A DNA stretch of 39,802 nucleotides from JAWXBK01 sp040878185 (GCA_040878185.1 JBBDMS010000007.1:1-39802); one strand, 5' to 3'; counted from the stretch's first letter, positions 24,867 to 33,769 are shown. Numbers and translations: made by a program. The notes: a model not told the origin generated them from the sequence alone.

Positions 24867-27113
24867 ATGAGTATCCGCACCCGCCTCCTGCTTCTCGTTG
24901 CGCTGGCCACATTGCTGCCGGGCATTCTGCTCGGATTTCGGTTTTTCCAGGAGCGCGCCAGCGCCATCGACGCGGCGGTCGACAGCCTGTCCGCCGCGGT
25001 GACGTCGATCGCCGAGGATCTCGACGAAAAGATTCAGGGCACCGCGCAGTTGCATTACGGGCTGGCCCGCGCGCGCGATCTCGATGCGCGGGACCGGGCC
25101 GCCTGTTCGCGTTTTCTCTCCGAGGTGCGCGAGGAATACCCGCAATATACCGGAATCCTGACCATCGACCCGGACGGGAATCTGTATTGCGATTCGTTAC
25201 AGACCGGACGCGAACTCAATTTGACGGATCGCAAATACTTCGCCGATGCCCTTCTGGCGCGAGGCGGCGTGACTATGGAGCCCGCCTTCGGCCGGCTGAC
25301 CGGCATATCGGTAATGCAGATCGCGCACCCCGCGCGCTCTCAAACCGGTTCGTTGAAATTCGTGCTGCTCGCTTCGCTCAATCTGCAAAAGTTTGCGGAA
25401 GGGCATCAGCGGCAACTCGAGGGAACGGAGATTCTGTTCTTCGACGACAAAGGCACGATACTGGTCTGGTTGCCGGGCACCGAGCGAAGCGAACTGGTCG
25501 GCACCTCGATGGCCGACACCGATCTGTTCCGGCTGGCGATGGCAAGCGACGACGCGCGTATCCTGGAAATTCCCGACATCGACGGCGAACCGCAGGTCTG
25601 GGCCATTGCCGCCTTTCCGCCCGGCGTTCACGATTCCGGGTTGCACATCATGGTCGGGCAGCCCAAGAGCGATCTGCTCGCCGACGCGAACCGGCGCTTC
25701 CTTCAGGGGCTCGTGACGCTCGCGCTGGTGTCGCTGCTGCTGTTCGGCGGTGTGTGGATGCTGGCCGAGGTCAGTATCCGCCGCCAGGTCGGGCGCATCG
25801 CCGCGATGGCGACCAGTCTCGGTCTCGGCGATCTCAGTGCACGTATCCCGCCGCCCCATCCGCGTGGCGAACTGGGTGAACTGATGGGCGTTCTCAACGG
25901 CGCCGCGGAATCGCTGCAGCACCAGCGTGCCGCGATCGAGGATCTCAACAGGAAACTCGGCCAGTCGCAGAAGATGGAGGCCGTGGGCCAACTGACCGGC
26001 GGGATCGCGCATGACTTCAACAATCTGCTGACGATCATTCTCGGCAATGCGACGGCCTTGTCGGAGGGGCTGAGCGACAACCGGAAACTCCATGCGCTCG
26101 CGGAGATGACCGAAAGGGCTGCCGAGCGCGGTGCCGAACTCACCAGCCGTCTCCTGGCATTTGCCCGCCGTCAGCCGCTCGAACCCCGCGTTATCAACGT
26201 CAACGAGCAGGTGCTCGGCATGGACAAACTGCTGCACCGGACGCTCGGCGAGGATATCGAAGTCAAATTGGTGCAGGCCGGCGGTCTCTGGAAAGCCATG
26301 GTCGATCCCGGCCAACTCGAGAATGCGATTCTCAATCTTTCGATCAACGCGCGCGATGCGATGCCGAACGGCGGCAGGCTGACGATCGAAACCGCCAACG
26401 CCCATCTCGACGAGACCTATGCGATCGGCCAGAGCGAGGTCGAGCCCGGCGAATATGTCATGGTCGCCGTGTCGGACAGTGGAACCGGTATGGACAGCGC
26501 CACGCTGGAACGCGCCTTCGAACCGTTCTTCACCACCAAGGAAGTGGGCAAAGGCAGCGGGCTCGGGCTCAGCATGGTGTACGGCTTCGTGAAGCAGTCG
26601 CGCGGTCACGTCCGGATCTATTCCGAGGCGGGGCAGGGCACCACGGTGAAACTCTATCTGCCGCGCGCCATGGCGGACGCGGGTACCGCCGCAAGACCGC
26701 CGCGCACCGCGACGGCGCAAGGCGGGCGCGAGAAGATCCTGCTCGTCGAAGATGACAATCTCGTTCGCGAGCATGTCGCCGGCCAGCTTTCCGGTCTCGG
26801 TTACGATGTGGTGAGCGCGCGCGACGGATCGGAGGCGATCGAAGCGCTGAAACGCGCAGAGGATTTCGACCTGTTGTTCACCGATGTCGTCATGCCCGGC
26901 GGGATCAGCGGCCGGCAGCTTGCCGAGGCGGCACGTACGCTGAGGCCAACGCTTCCGGTGCTGTTTACGTCGGGCTACACCGAGAATGCGATCGTTCATC
27001 ACGGTCGCCTCGATCCCGGCGTGCATCTGCTGCAGAAGCCCTATCGCAAGCAGGATCTGGCAGCCAAGGTGCGCATCGCGCTTGCGAGCATTGCCGACGA
27101 CGACGCGCAGTGA
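24867..27113 (+). CDS. Hybrid sensor histidine kinase/response regulator
   Basis: Membrane-bound hybrid kinase of 748 residues. Order: transmembrane segment (about 6-24), a periplasmic dCache-like sensor domain (about 30-275) with YTGILTIDPDGNLYCDS and RKYFADAL motifs, a second transmembrane segment (about 281-300), HAMP (about 300-355), HisKA with the phospho-His382 in GGIAHDFNNLL, and an HATPase domain. The ATPase shows N box NLSINARDAMPNGG, G1 SDSGTGM, F box EPFFTTK and G2 GKGSGLGLS. A C-terminal receiver carries the phospho-Asp673 in FTDVVMP. No DNA-binding output domain or partner regulator is adjacent. The ligand is unknown. Confidence 0.93.
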   Translation: MSIRTRLLLLVALATLLPGILLGFRFFQERASAIDAAVDSLSAAVTSIAEDLDEKIQGTAQLHYGLARARDLDARDRAACSRFLSEVREEYPQYTGILTIDPDGNLYCDSLQTGRELNLTDRKYFADALLARGGVTMEPAFGRLTGISVMQIAHPARSQTGSLKFVLLASLNLQKFAEGHQRQLEGTEILFFDDKGTILVWLPGTERSELVGTSMADTDLFRLAMASDDARILEIPDIDGEPQVWAIAAFPPGVHDSGLHIMVGQPKSDLLADANRRFLQGLVTLALVSLLLFGGVWMLAEVSIRRQVGRIAAMATSLGLGDLSARIPPPHPRGELGELMGVLNGAAESLQHQRAAIEDLNRKLGQSQKMEAVGQLTGGIAHDFNNLLTIILGNATALSEGLSDNRKLHALAEMTERAAERGAELTSRLLAFARRQPLEPRVINVNEQVLGMDKLLHRTLGEDIEVKLVQAGGLWKAMVDPGQLENAILNLSINARDAMPNGGRLTIETANAHLDETYAIGQSEVEPGEYVMVAVSDSGTGMDSATLERAFEPFFTTKEVGKGSGLGLSMVYGFVKQSRGHVRIYSEAGQGTTVKLYLPRAMADAGTAARPPRTATAQGGREKILLVEDDNLVREHVAGQLSGLGYDVVSARDGSEAIEALKRAEDFDLLFTDVVMPGGISGRQLAEAARTLRPTLPVLFTSGYTENAIVHHGRLDPGVHLLQKPYRKQDLAAKVRIALASIADDDAQ

Positions 27114-27119
27114 CCGGCG

Positions 27120-28121
27120 CTACCGCACGGTCAACACGATTTTGCCGATATGCGCGCTGGTTTCCATGAGGCGATGCGCCTCGGCCGCTTCGGCGAGAGG
27201 AAACGTCTTGTAGATCACCGGCTTTATCTTGCCCGCCTCGAGCAGCGGCCAGACGCGCGTGCGCAAGGCCGCGGCGATCGCCCCCTTTTCGGCGGGCGAG
27301 CGTGGCCGCAGGGTCGAACCGGTAATGAACTGCCGCTTCAGCATCATCGGCAGGAGATCGAGTTCGACCTTGCTGCCCTTAAGAAAGGCGATCTGCACCA
27401 GCCTGCCCTCGAGCGCGAGGCTCTTCAGGTTGCGCGCGATGTAATCGCCGCCGACCATGTCGAGGATCACATCGGCGCCGCGCCCGTCGGTCGCGTCCTT
27501 GACCACCTCGACGAAATCCTCCTTCCGATAGTCGATTGCGATTTCGGCGCCGAGATTGCGGCAGGCCTTGCATTTATCCGGCCCGCTCGCGGTCGCAAAC
27601 ACGCGCGCGCCGAACAGATGCGCAAGCTGAATCGCAGTCGTGCCGATGCCGCTGGTGCCGCCATGCACGAGGAAGGTTTCCTCGGGTGCGAGCGCGCCGC
27701 GCTCGAACACGTTGGTCCAGACGGTGAAGAAGGTCTCCGGAATCGCGCCGGCCTCGACCATGCCCATCGCGCGCGGCACCTTGAGGCATTGCAGCGCCGG
27801 CACCGCCGCATATTCTGCATAGCCGCCGCCGGCGAGCAGCGCGCAGACCGCATCGCCGATCGCGAAATTCGTCACGCCCTCGCCGAGCGCAACGACATGG
27901 CCGGCGACCTCGAGGCCGGGAATGTCGCTCGCACCCTTCGGCGGCGGATAGCCGCCCTGGCGCTGCAGAATATCGGGCCGGTTAATGCCGGCGGCCGCGA
28001 CTTCGATCAGCAGCTCGCCTTTGCCCGGTTGCGGCACCGGCCGCTGGCCGGGCACGAGGGCCTCGGGCCCGCCGGGCGTGCGGATTTCGATCGCGGTCAT
28101 GGTCTCTGGCAGATCGGCCAT
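27120..28121 (-). CDS. NAD(P)H-quinone oxidoreductase, PIG3 family
   Basis: Zinc-independent medium-chain dehydrogenase of the quinone oxidoreductase (PIG3/QOR) type, 333 residues. It starts MTAIEIRTPGGPEAL after a short leader and contains GINRPDILQRQGGYPPPKGASDIPGLEVAG. The NADPH-binding fold is VHGGTSGIGTTAIQLAHLFGA. Structural zinc cysteines are absent, as expected. The ATG at 28119-28121 follows CAGGAG. It lies 65 bp downstream of the thiamine-diphosphate enzyme gene on the same strand, so it may be transcribed with it or be independent. Its stop is 6 bp from the convergent hybrid kinase stop. Confidence 0.9.
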   Translation of the reverse strand: MADLPETMTAIEIRTPGGPEALVPGQRPVPQPGKGELLIEVAAAGINRPDILQRQGGYPPPKGASDIPGLEVAGHVVALGEGVTNFAIGDAVCALLAGGGYAEYAAVPALQCLKVPRAMGMVEAGAIPETFFTVWTNVFERGALAPEETFLVHGGTSGIGTTAIQLAHLFGARVFATASGPDKCKACRNLGAEIAIDYRKEDFVEVVKDATDGRGADVILDMVGGDYIARNLKSLALEGRLVQIAFLKGSKVELDLLPMMLKRQFITGSTLRPRSPAEKGAIAAALRTRVWPLLEAGKIKPVIYKTFPLAEAAEAHRLMETSAHIGKIVLTVR

Positions 28122-28186
28122 TAGGCAGCTCCTGAAGATCGGATGCGGGCAGTCGGACTCGGCAGTCGGGACTCGGGGTCGCCAGT

Positions 28187-29902
28187 CTACTCCAGATGAC
28201 CCTCGAATGACGTGATCGGCGGTCGCGCCGACGGATCGATCAGCACATCGAGTACCGTTACATCGTCCGCCGCGAACGCCTCTTTGAGGCGGCCCGCGAT
28301 GTCGTCCGGCCGTTCGATGCGATGGCCGCGGCATCCGCAGGCGCGGGCGATCATCGCGTGGTCGACCGGGCCGAGCTGTACCGCCTCGGAATGACTGCCG
28401 AAGAGAATGTCCTCGGCGTCCTTCTGGTATCCGAGGATCTGATTGTTGAGCACCGCCACGACCAGCGACAAATCGTGCCGCCGCGCGGTTTCAAGCTCCG
28501 ACCAGACATGCGCGAAGCCGCCATCGCCAACCAGGCAGAAGACCGGTGACTGCGGTCGCGCGATCTTTGCGCCGATCGCCATCGGCAATCCCCAGCCGAG
28601 ACCGGCAAGGCCGCGCGGGGTGAGAAAGCGCATGCCCGGGCGACGGGCGCTCAGATAGTTGGAGCTCCAGATCGACGCATAGCTGGCATCGGAGACGACG
28701 ATATGCTCGGGCGTGAGCAATCGATCGAGTTCCGCCATCAGCCGCTCGGGCCGTATCGGCGCGTCGTTCGATGCCCTGATCGAGGCGGCCTCAGCACGGT
28801 GCGCCGCTTTCGCCGCGGCGATGCGCGATTCCAGTGCCGGCCGCGACGATTCACGGTGGCGCGTGTCTTTCGTCGCGAGCGCGTCGGTCAGCGCCTGGAG
28901 CGTCGATCTCGCATCGCCAACGAGACGATGCGCTTCGTAATTCCGCCCGATCTCGAGCCCGTCGATGTCGATATGTATGTATCGCGCCTGCGGCGGCAGC
29001 AGTTTCCAGGAATCGGTGCCGTTCTGGTTGGTCCTGTTGCCCACCAGCAGGATCACATCGGCTTGTTCGACCAACGGACGCTGATGGCGCGTCATGCCGC
29101 GGCTGCCCATGAAATAGCCGAGCACGCCGATGCTGAGCGGGTGATTCTCGTCGACCGTGCCCTTGCCCATCGTCGTGGTCGCAACGGGCAAATGAAAACG
29201 CTGTTGCAGCGTGGCGAGTTCGGCCGAGGCATCGGAGGCGTGCACGCCGCCGCCGGCATAGATTACCGGGCATCGCGCGGCTGCGAGAAAATTCGCCGCC
29301 TCGTCGATCGCGGTCGGGTCGGCAACCGGCCGGTCGAGCGGATAATGGCCCAGCGATAGCTGCCGGCGCATCGGCGCGGGGCTCGGTTCCGAGAGCAGGT
29401 CGTAGGGAACGAGCAGGACGACCGGGCCCGGCCGGCCGCTGGTCGCCGCGGTGAATGCCATGTCGACATAATCGTCGATCCGCTCGCAGGCATCGATCCG
29501 GCGCAGCCATTTCGCCACGCCGCCGAACAAGGCGAAGTGATCCAGTTCCTGAAACGCATTGCGATCGCGCGCGCGCCGGTCGACATCCTGCACGATCGCG
29601 ATCAGCGGGATCGAGGCGGCTTTCGCTTCGGCGAGCCCCGGCACGAGCAGCGTCGCCGCGGGTCCGTTCTGGGCCGCGACCACGCCGACGCGATGCGAAA
29701 TGCGCGCATAGGCATCGGCCATCATGGCGCCGGCATTTTCGGTCCGGTAACCGATCTGGCGAATGCCGTGATCGGGTGCGGCGAGAAACAGGGCGGTTGG
29801 AATGCTCTGGCCGAAGATGCACTCGACGCCGTGGCGCTTCAGGGCGGTGGCGATGATTTCGGCGCCGTTCATGTTTGCGGCCGCGATGGCGTGGTCGTTC
29901 AT
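28187..29902 (-). CDS. Thiamine-diphosphate-dependent enzyme, acetolactate synthase-like
   Basis: Three-domain ThDP enzyme of about 571 residues in the acetolactate synthase/benzoylformate decarboxylase superfamily. The cofactor-activating glutamate is Glu55 in YRTENAGAMMADAYAR. The central domain contains VIYAGGGVHAS, and the C-terminal domain has the cofactor motif GDGGFAHVWSELETARRHDLSLVVAVLNNQ around residue 455-485. FAD-binding features of a true IlvB are not obvious, and no IlvN partner is present. It is more likely a 2-oxoacid decarboxylase or C-C lyase in the LacI-controlled unit. An alternative start is Met11. It follows the binding-protein gene by 77 bp with an intervening hairpin. 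Confidence 0.87.
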   Translation of the reverse strand: MNDHAIAAANMNGAEIIATALKRHGVECIFGQSIPTALFLAAPDHGIRQIGYRTENAGAMMADAYARISHRVGVVAAQNGPAATLLVPGLAEAKAASIPLIAIVQDVDRRARDRNAFQELDHFALFGGVAKWLRRIDACERIDDYVDMAFTAATSGRPGPVVLLVPYDLLSEPSPAPMRRQLSLGHYPLDRPVADPTAIDEAANFLAAARCPVIYAGGGVHASDASAELATLQQRFHLPVATTTMGKGTVDENHPLSIGVLGYFMGSRGMTRHQRPLVEQADVILLVGNRTNQNGTDSWKLLPPQARYIHIDIDGLEIGRNYEAHRLVGDARSTLQALTDALATKDTRHRESSRPALESRIAAAKAAHRAEAASIRASNDAPIRPERLMAELDRLLTPEHIVVSDASYASIWSSNYLSARRPGMRFLTPRGLAGLGWGLPMAIGAKIARPQSPVFCLVGDGGFAHVWSELETARRHDLSLVVAVLNNQILGYQKDAEDILFGSHSEAVQLGPVDHAMIARACGCRGHRIERPDDIAGRLKEAFAADDVTVLDVLIDPSARPPITSFEGHLE

Positions 29903-29932
29903 GGCGTTCCTATAGGGAGATGAGCGCGCCGG

Positions 29933-29966
29933 CCGGAGCGCCGTGCGGTTCGGCACGACGCTCCGG
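29933..29966 (-). other. Intercistronic stem-loop
   Basis: CCGGAGCG (29933-29940) pairs with CGCTCCGG (29959-29966). A second GTGC/GCAC stem lies inside. It sits between the solute-binding protein gene and the ThDP enzyme gene and has no T-run. It is likely an mRNA stabiliser or attenuator lowering downstream expression, not a simple terminator. Confidence 0.6.
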
Positions 29967-29979
29967 TTATAGGACGCGA

Positions 29980-31089
29980 TTACTGGCCGGCCTTAACCGC
30001 CTCGAACATCTCGACATATTTCTGCCGCACCTGCGGGTCCATTTCCTGCAGGAACACACCTTTCGAGAGGACTTCGTCGGTCGAGGGAATGCCGATCTCG
30101 TCGAGCCGCTCCTGGCTCACCATGCCGAACGATTTTTCATTCGAATGCGCGTAGCCGTAATTCTCGATCATCCATTGGCCGGTCTCCGGCGCGAGCCACG
30201 CATCGATATAGTCGTACGCGTTCTGCTCGATGCCGGGCCCGTCCTTCAGCATGATGAAGCCGTCGATCCAGCCGAGCACGCCTTCCTTGGGCGTCATGTA
30301 TTTGACGGGAATGCCCTGGCTCTTGAGCGTGCTCGCCGATGCGGCCCAGGTGTAGGCGGCAACGACTTCGCCGCTTGCGATCGCCTGTTCGATTTCGGTC
30401 GGATCGGTCCAGTAGAAGCGGTTGAGCGCGCGCTGTTTGCGCAGCAGGTCGGCGACCTGCGCCAGTTCGTCGTCGCTCATGTTGAACGGATCGGCGATGC
30501 CGAGCGTCATGGCGGCGGGGATCACCGTGCCGTCCATCTCGCCGGCGACCGAGAGCCGCCCCTTGTAGCGCTCGTCGAACAGCAGGCTCCAGGATTCTTC
30601 CTCGATCTCGACCAGATCGGAGCGATAGAGGACCGAGTTGTAGCCCCAGCCGCACGGCACCAGCCATTGATTGCCGTCGGTCGACATGCCGGGCCGATTC
30701 GCGAGCTGCGGCATCACGTCGGGCCAGTTGCTCAAGCGGGACGTGTCGATCGGCTTCAGCAACCCGCCGTCGCGATAGCGCGCGATCGCGTAGCTGGTCG
30801 GGTGAACGAGATCGACCTCATAACCGCCGGAGACCTTGAGATAGGCCTCCTCGTCGTCGCCGAACAAGGCGATCGTCGGCGAGGCGCCGTATTTCTTGAT
30901 GTAGTCCTGATGCAGTTCCGGCACGTCGTAGCCGGCCCAGTCGAACACCAGAAGATCGTCGGCGGCGAGCGCCCGGCCGTTGATGACCGGGATCGAAACG
31001 AAAGCGAGACCGGTCGAGCCGAGCAGTTGCAAGACGGTTCGGCGACCGATGCGGCGGGGCTGCACCCTGCCGGCCATGGCGTTATGCAT
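29980..31089 (-). CDS. Extracellular solute-binding protein (PotD-like), Tat-exported
   Basis: Periplasmic binding protein of 369 residues in the polyamine/Fe-type solute-binding family. The N-terminus carries a twin-arginine signal (GRRTVLQLLGSTGLAFVSIPVINGRALA). The mature part starts ADDLLVFDWAGYDVPELHQDYIKKYG, typical of spermidine/putrescine-binding relatives. The ligand is not predictable. No permease or ATPase gene is nearby, so transporter partners must lie elsewhere. SD AGGGAGGT lies 4 bp before the ATG. It is the first gene of the leftward arm facing the LacI operator. The preceding palindrome suggests LacI control. Confidence 0.88.
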   Translation of the reverse strand: MHNAMAGRVQPRRIGRRTVLQLLGSTGLAFVSIPVINGRALAADDLLVFDWAGYDVPELHQDYIKKYGASPTIALFGDDEEAYLKVSGGYEVDLVHPTSYAIARYRDGGLLKPIDTSRLSNWPDVMPQLANRPGMSTDGNQWLVPCGWGYNSVLYRSDLVEIEEESWSLLFDERYKGRLSVAGEMDGTVIPAAMTLGIADPFNMSDDELAQVADLLRKQRALNRFYWTDPTEIEQAIASGEVVAAYTWAASASTLKSQGIPVKYMTPKEGVLGWIDGFIMLKDGPGIEQNAYDYIDAWLAPETGQWMIENYGYAHSNEKSFGMVSQERLDEIGIPSTDEVLSKGVFLQEMDPQVRQKYVEMFEAVKAGQ

Positions 31090-31132
31090 CGAGACCTCCC
31101 TGATAGGCGTGGTTCTTCGTTGGTGACCCCAG

Positions 31133-31177
31133 ACTATCGCCAGAAATGGATTTCAGAAATCGATTTTTTACGATAGT
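31133..31177. promoter_or_regulatory. 45-bp dyad, likely LacI-family operator
   Basis: Between the divergent binding-protein and lacI-type genes lies a dyad centred on A31155. The outer arms ACTATCG (31133-31139) and CGATAGT (31171-31177) enclose two boxes, GAAATGGATTTC (31143-31154) and GAAATCGATTTT (31156-31167). The second has the central CG and the exact palindrome AAATCGATTT usual for LacI operators. In total 18 of 22 half-site positions are symmetric. It ends 8 bp before the regulator's ATG, which has no clear ribosome site, so autoregulation is plausible. Confidence 0.75.
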
Positions 31178-31185
31178 TTCAGCCC

Positions 31186-32244
31186 ATGTCCGTGGTCATT
31201 CGGCCCAAGGTCACGATCCGGGAAGTCGCGCTCGCCAGTGGCGTCGCGCGCTCGACCGTGTCCAAGGCGCTGGGCGGCAAGGCCTATGTCCGCCCGGAGA
31301 CCAGGACCCGGGTGGTCGAGGCGGCCCGCCGGCTCGGCTATCGCGCCTCGTCGCTCGCCCGGGGCTTGCGGCTGCAGCAGACCTGGTCGGTCGGGCTGCT
31401 GCTGGCCGATGTCTCCAACCCGTTCTTCCCCGACATCGTGCGCGGGATCGAGGATCTGCTCTGGTCACGCGAGTTCAACCTGATCGTCTGCAACACCGAT
31501 TACCGGAAGGACAAGGAGGCCGCCTATTTGCGGCATCTGCTCGACAGGCAGCTCGACGGGCTGATTCTCGCCTCTACTGCATCGGACAGCGACGAGGTTC
31601 TGCAACTGCAGGAACAGGGAACACCGTTCGTCATGCTGAACCGCCGTCATAAATCGGTGAACACGGATTATGTCGGCATGGACAATGACGGCGGCGTGCG
31701 CGCGACCATCGCGCATCTGCACGGGCTCGGTCACCGGCGCATCGGCTTCATCAAGGGGCGCGCGGATTCGAGCGCGGCCGAGGAACGGTTTCAGGGTTAC
31801 CGATCGGCGATGCGCGGGTTTGGCCTCACGGTCGAGGATCGCCACGTGACGCAGGGCGATTATTCGATCGAGTCCGGACGGGAAGCGGCCGCGCATTTTC
31901 TTCGCGCCGGAGAACTGCCGACCGCCATCGTGTCGGCCAACGACTTCATGGCGTTCGGCGCGATGGGCGTGTTTGCCGGCGCGGGCATCGCGGTGCCGGA
32001 TCGGATCTCGATCACCGGGTTCGACGACATCTTCGTATCGGCTTTGCCGGAGATCGACCTGACGACGGTGCGGCCGAACTCGCGGCAACTGGGCGCCAGC
32101 GCCGCGGAACTGCTGCTCGAACGGATCGCCCGTATCGGCGCCCCCGGTATCGAAGCGGGCGGTATCGAAGTAAGCGGGCCGCGCGATATCATCGTGCCGA
32201 CGGAACTGATCGTGCGCGGGACGACCGCGAGCGTGCAGCAATAA
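31186..32244 (+). CDS. LacI-family transcriptional regulator
   Basis: Sugar- or metabolite-sensing repressor of 352 residues. The N-terminal helix-turn-helix is VTIREVALASGVARSTVSKALGG, with the hinge AARRLGYRASSLARGLR. The periplasmic-binding-protein-like effector domain starts TWSVGLLLADVSNPFFPDIVRGIED and includes GHRRIGFIKG and ISITGFDDIFVSALPEIDLTTVRP. It is divergent from a three-gene unit and leads a rightward pair with the duplicated-domain protein and the SDR. It most likely binds the dyad at 31133-31177. The effector is unknown. Confidence 0.92.
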   Translation: MSVVIRPKVTIREVALASGVARSTVSKALGGKAYVRPETRTRVVEAARRLGYRASSLARGLRLQQTWSVGLLLADVSNPFFPDIVRGIEDLLWSREFNLIVCNTDYRKDKEAAYLRHLLDRQLDGLILASTASDSDEVLQLQEQGTPFVMLNRRHKSVNTDYVGMDNDGGVRATIAHLHGLGHRRIGFIKGRADSSAAEERFQGYRSAMRGFGLTVEDRHVTQGDYSIESGREAAAHFLRAGELPTAIVSANDFMAFGAMGVFAGAGIAVPDRISITGFDDIFVSALPEIDLTTVRPNSRQLGASAAELLLERIARIGAPGIEAGGIEVSGPRDIIVPTELIVRGTTASVQQ

Positions 32245-32273
32245 GGCTGCTATCACAGGGATGGAGTAGTTCG

Positions 32274-32873
32274 TTGATCTACATCGAATATGTCGAGCGC
32301 GACCGTTTCATGCCGATCGAAATTTTCCGCTATCTGGGCAACCAGTCGGCCTGGACCGATCCGGACGATTCCCTGGTCGGCTCATTCGGGCGGACGATGC
32401 GCCTCGGCCCCATGCCGAGTTATCTCGCTTTGTGGAAATGCAGCGGCATGGAGCGCATGGACGAGTGGGAAGCGTATTTCCGTTCCGAGAAGGGGCTGCG
32501 CGACGCGCATGAACTGGCGACGCATCGCGCGATCCATCTGCAGAAGGCGGGCTGCTACGACGAATTGTTCACCGGGACCGCACCTGATCGCGCGGGGCTG
32601 CATTACATCGAATATTTCGCGACCGATGGCGCCGACATACCCGATGACGTCGCGGCGCCCTTCATCGAACGCGGCAAGCAAATGTCCGGGGCGACGCTGA
32701 ACTTCGTGCTGCGGCGCATCGGATTGCTCGGACCCAATCCCGGCGGGATCGCGATCTGGACCCTGCCGGATTATGTCGCGCTGGAGCGGTTCGTCCGCGT
32801 CACGCCGTCGGGCGACCGGTTCCGCCCGGGCGAGGCCGGCGTCTATCGCTGGTTCGGCGAGGAAATCCTTTAG
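32274..32873 (+). CDS. Conserved protein with two similar halves (EthD/Dabb-like candidate)
   Basis: Protein of 199 residues that I cannot name with certainty. Two halves begin alike, MIYIEYVERDR at residue 1 and LHYIEYFATDG at about 109, each followed by a helix-rich stretch (ALWKCSGMERMDEWEAYF; IAIWTLPDYVALERFV). This is the look of a tandem alpha-beta barrel fold (EthD, Dabb, NIPSNAP group), but it is inference. The start is TTG at 32274 with GGAG 7 bp upstream. It lies 29 bp after the LacI gene and 20 bp before the SDR gene, so it belongs to the same unit. Confidence 0.7.
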   Translation: MIYIEYVERDRFMPIEIFRYLGNQSAWTDPDDSLVGSFGRTMRLGPMPSYLALWKCSGMERMDEWEAYFRSEKGLRDAHELATHRAIHLQKAGCYDELFTGTAPDRAGLHYIEYFATDGADIPDDVAAPFIERGKQMSGATLNFVLRRIGLLGPNPGGIAIWTLPDYVALERFVRVTPSGDRFRPGEAGVYRWFGEEIL

Positions 32874-32893
32874 CGAAAACAGGGTAATTCACG

Positions 32894-33727
32894 ATGACGG
32901 AACGCTTTCTCGAAGGCCGTACGGCCTGGGTAACCGGCGGGGCATCCGGCATGGGCCGCGCCATTGCGTTCGCACTGGCGCGCGCCGGCGCCGACGTGGC
33001 GATCGGTTCGCTGCTCGAAGGCGGCATGGTTTACGGTGCTGCCTACACCACGCGACCCGACCGGAAGGCGCTCGACGATGTCGTGCGCGCGATTCGATCC
33101 GAGAAGGTCCGTTGCTTCGCCGACAATCTCGATCTGCGCAGCAACGAATCGATCGACGCGTTCCACGAGGCCGCCGTGCACGAACTCGCGACCATCGACA
33201 TCCTGGTCAACGCGGCGGGGGTCGCGGCGCAGGAAGCGATCGTCGGCCATAACGACGACACCTGGCAGAACGTGCTCGACGTCAATCTGTCGGGCGCGTA
33301 TCGCACGATCAAACGCTGCATGGGGCCGATGGTCGAGCGGCGCTGGGGCCGCATCGTCAACATCGCCTCGACGGCGGCGAATGTGGGCTGGCCGCGCCAC
33401 AGCGCCTATTGCGCGTCGAAAGCGGGCCTGCTGGGCTTGACGCGATGCGTCGCGCTCGAAGGCGCGGAACATGGCGTCACCTGCAACGCGATCAACCCCG
33501 GGTCGGTGGGGACGGAGCTGATGCGGCTCGATATATTGCGACAGATCGAGACGCATGGGCAAACGGGGACCATCGAGGAGAATTTCGCGCGCATCGCCGA
33601 GGCGATGCCGCAGAAGCGGCTGATCGAACCGGACGAGATCGCGGCGCTGGCGGTTTATCTCTGCCGCGACGAGGCGGCCGCGCTCACGATGCAGGATTTG
33701 ACCGTATCGGGCGGCGCATTATGGTAG
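32894..33727 (+). CDS. Short-chain dehydrogenase/reductase
   Basis: Classical SDR of 277 residues. The cofactor motif is TGGASGMG (about 14-21), followed by NAAG, and the catalytic tetrad residues are Asn131, Ser159, Tyr172 and Lys176 (YCASK). The C-terminal AALAVYLCRDEAAALTMQDLTVSGGALW is the usual SDR end. A long insert after the second strand (LLEGGMVYGAAYTTRPDRKAL) is unlike most family members. It probably oxidises or reduces a hydroxy/oxo intermediate of the pathway run by the LacI-controlled unit. The ribosome site is a weak AGGG. The substrate is unknown. Confidence 0.88.
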   Translation: MTERFLEGRTAWVTGGASGMGRAIAFALARAGADVAIGSLLEGGMVYGAAYTTRPDRKALDDVVRAIRSEKVRCFADNLDLRSNESIDAFHEAAVHELATIDILVNAAGVAAQEAIVGHNDDTWQNVLDVNLSGAYRTIKRCMGPMVERRWGRIVNIASTAANVGWPRHSAYCASKAGLLGLTRCVALEGAEHGVTCNAINPGSVGTELMRLDILRQIETHGQTGTIEENFARIAEAMPQKRLIEPDEIAALAVYLCRDEAAALTMQDLTVSGGALW

Positions 33728-33769
33728 GCGGTCGCGGCCTCGATCGATGAGGCCGTCGGAGGCTGGATC

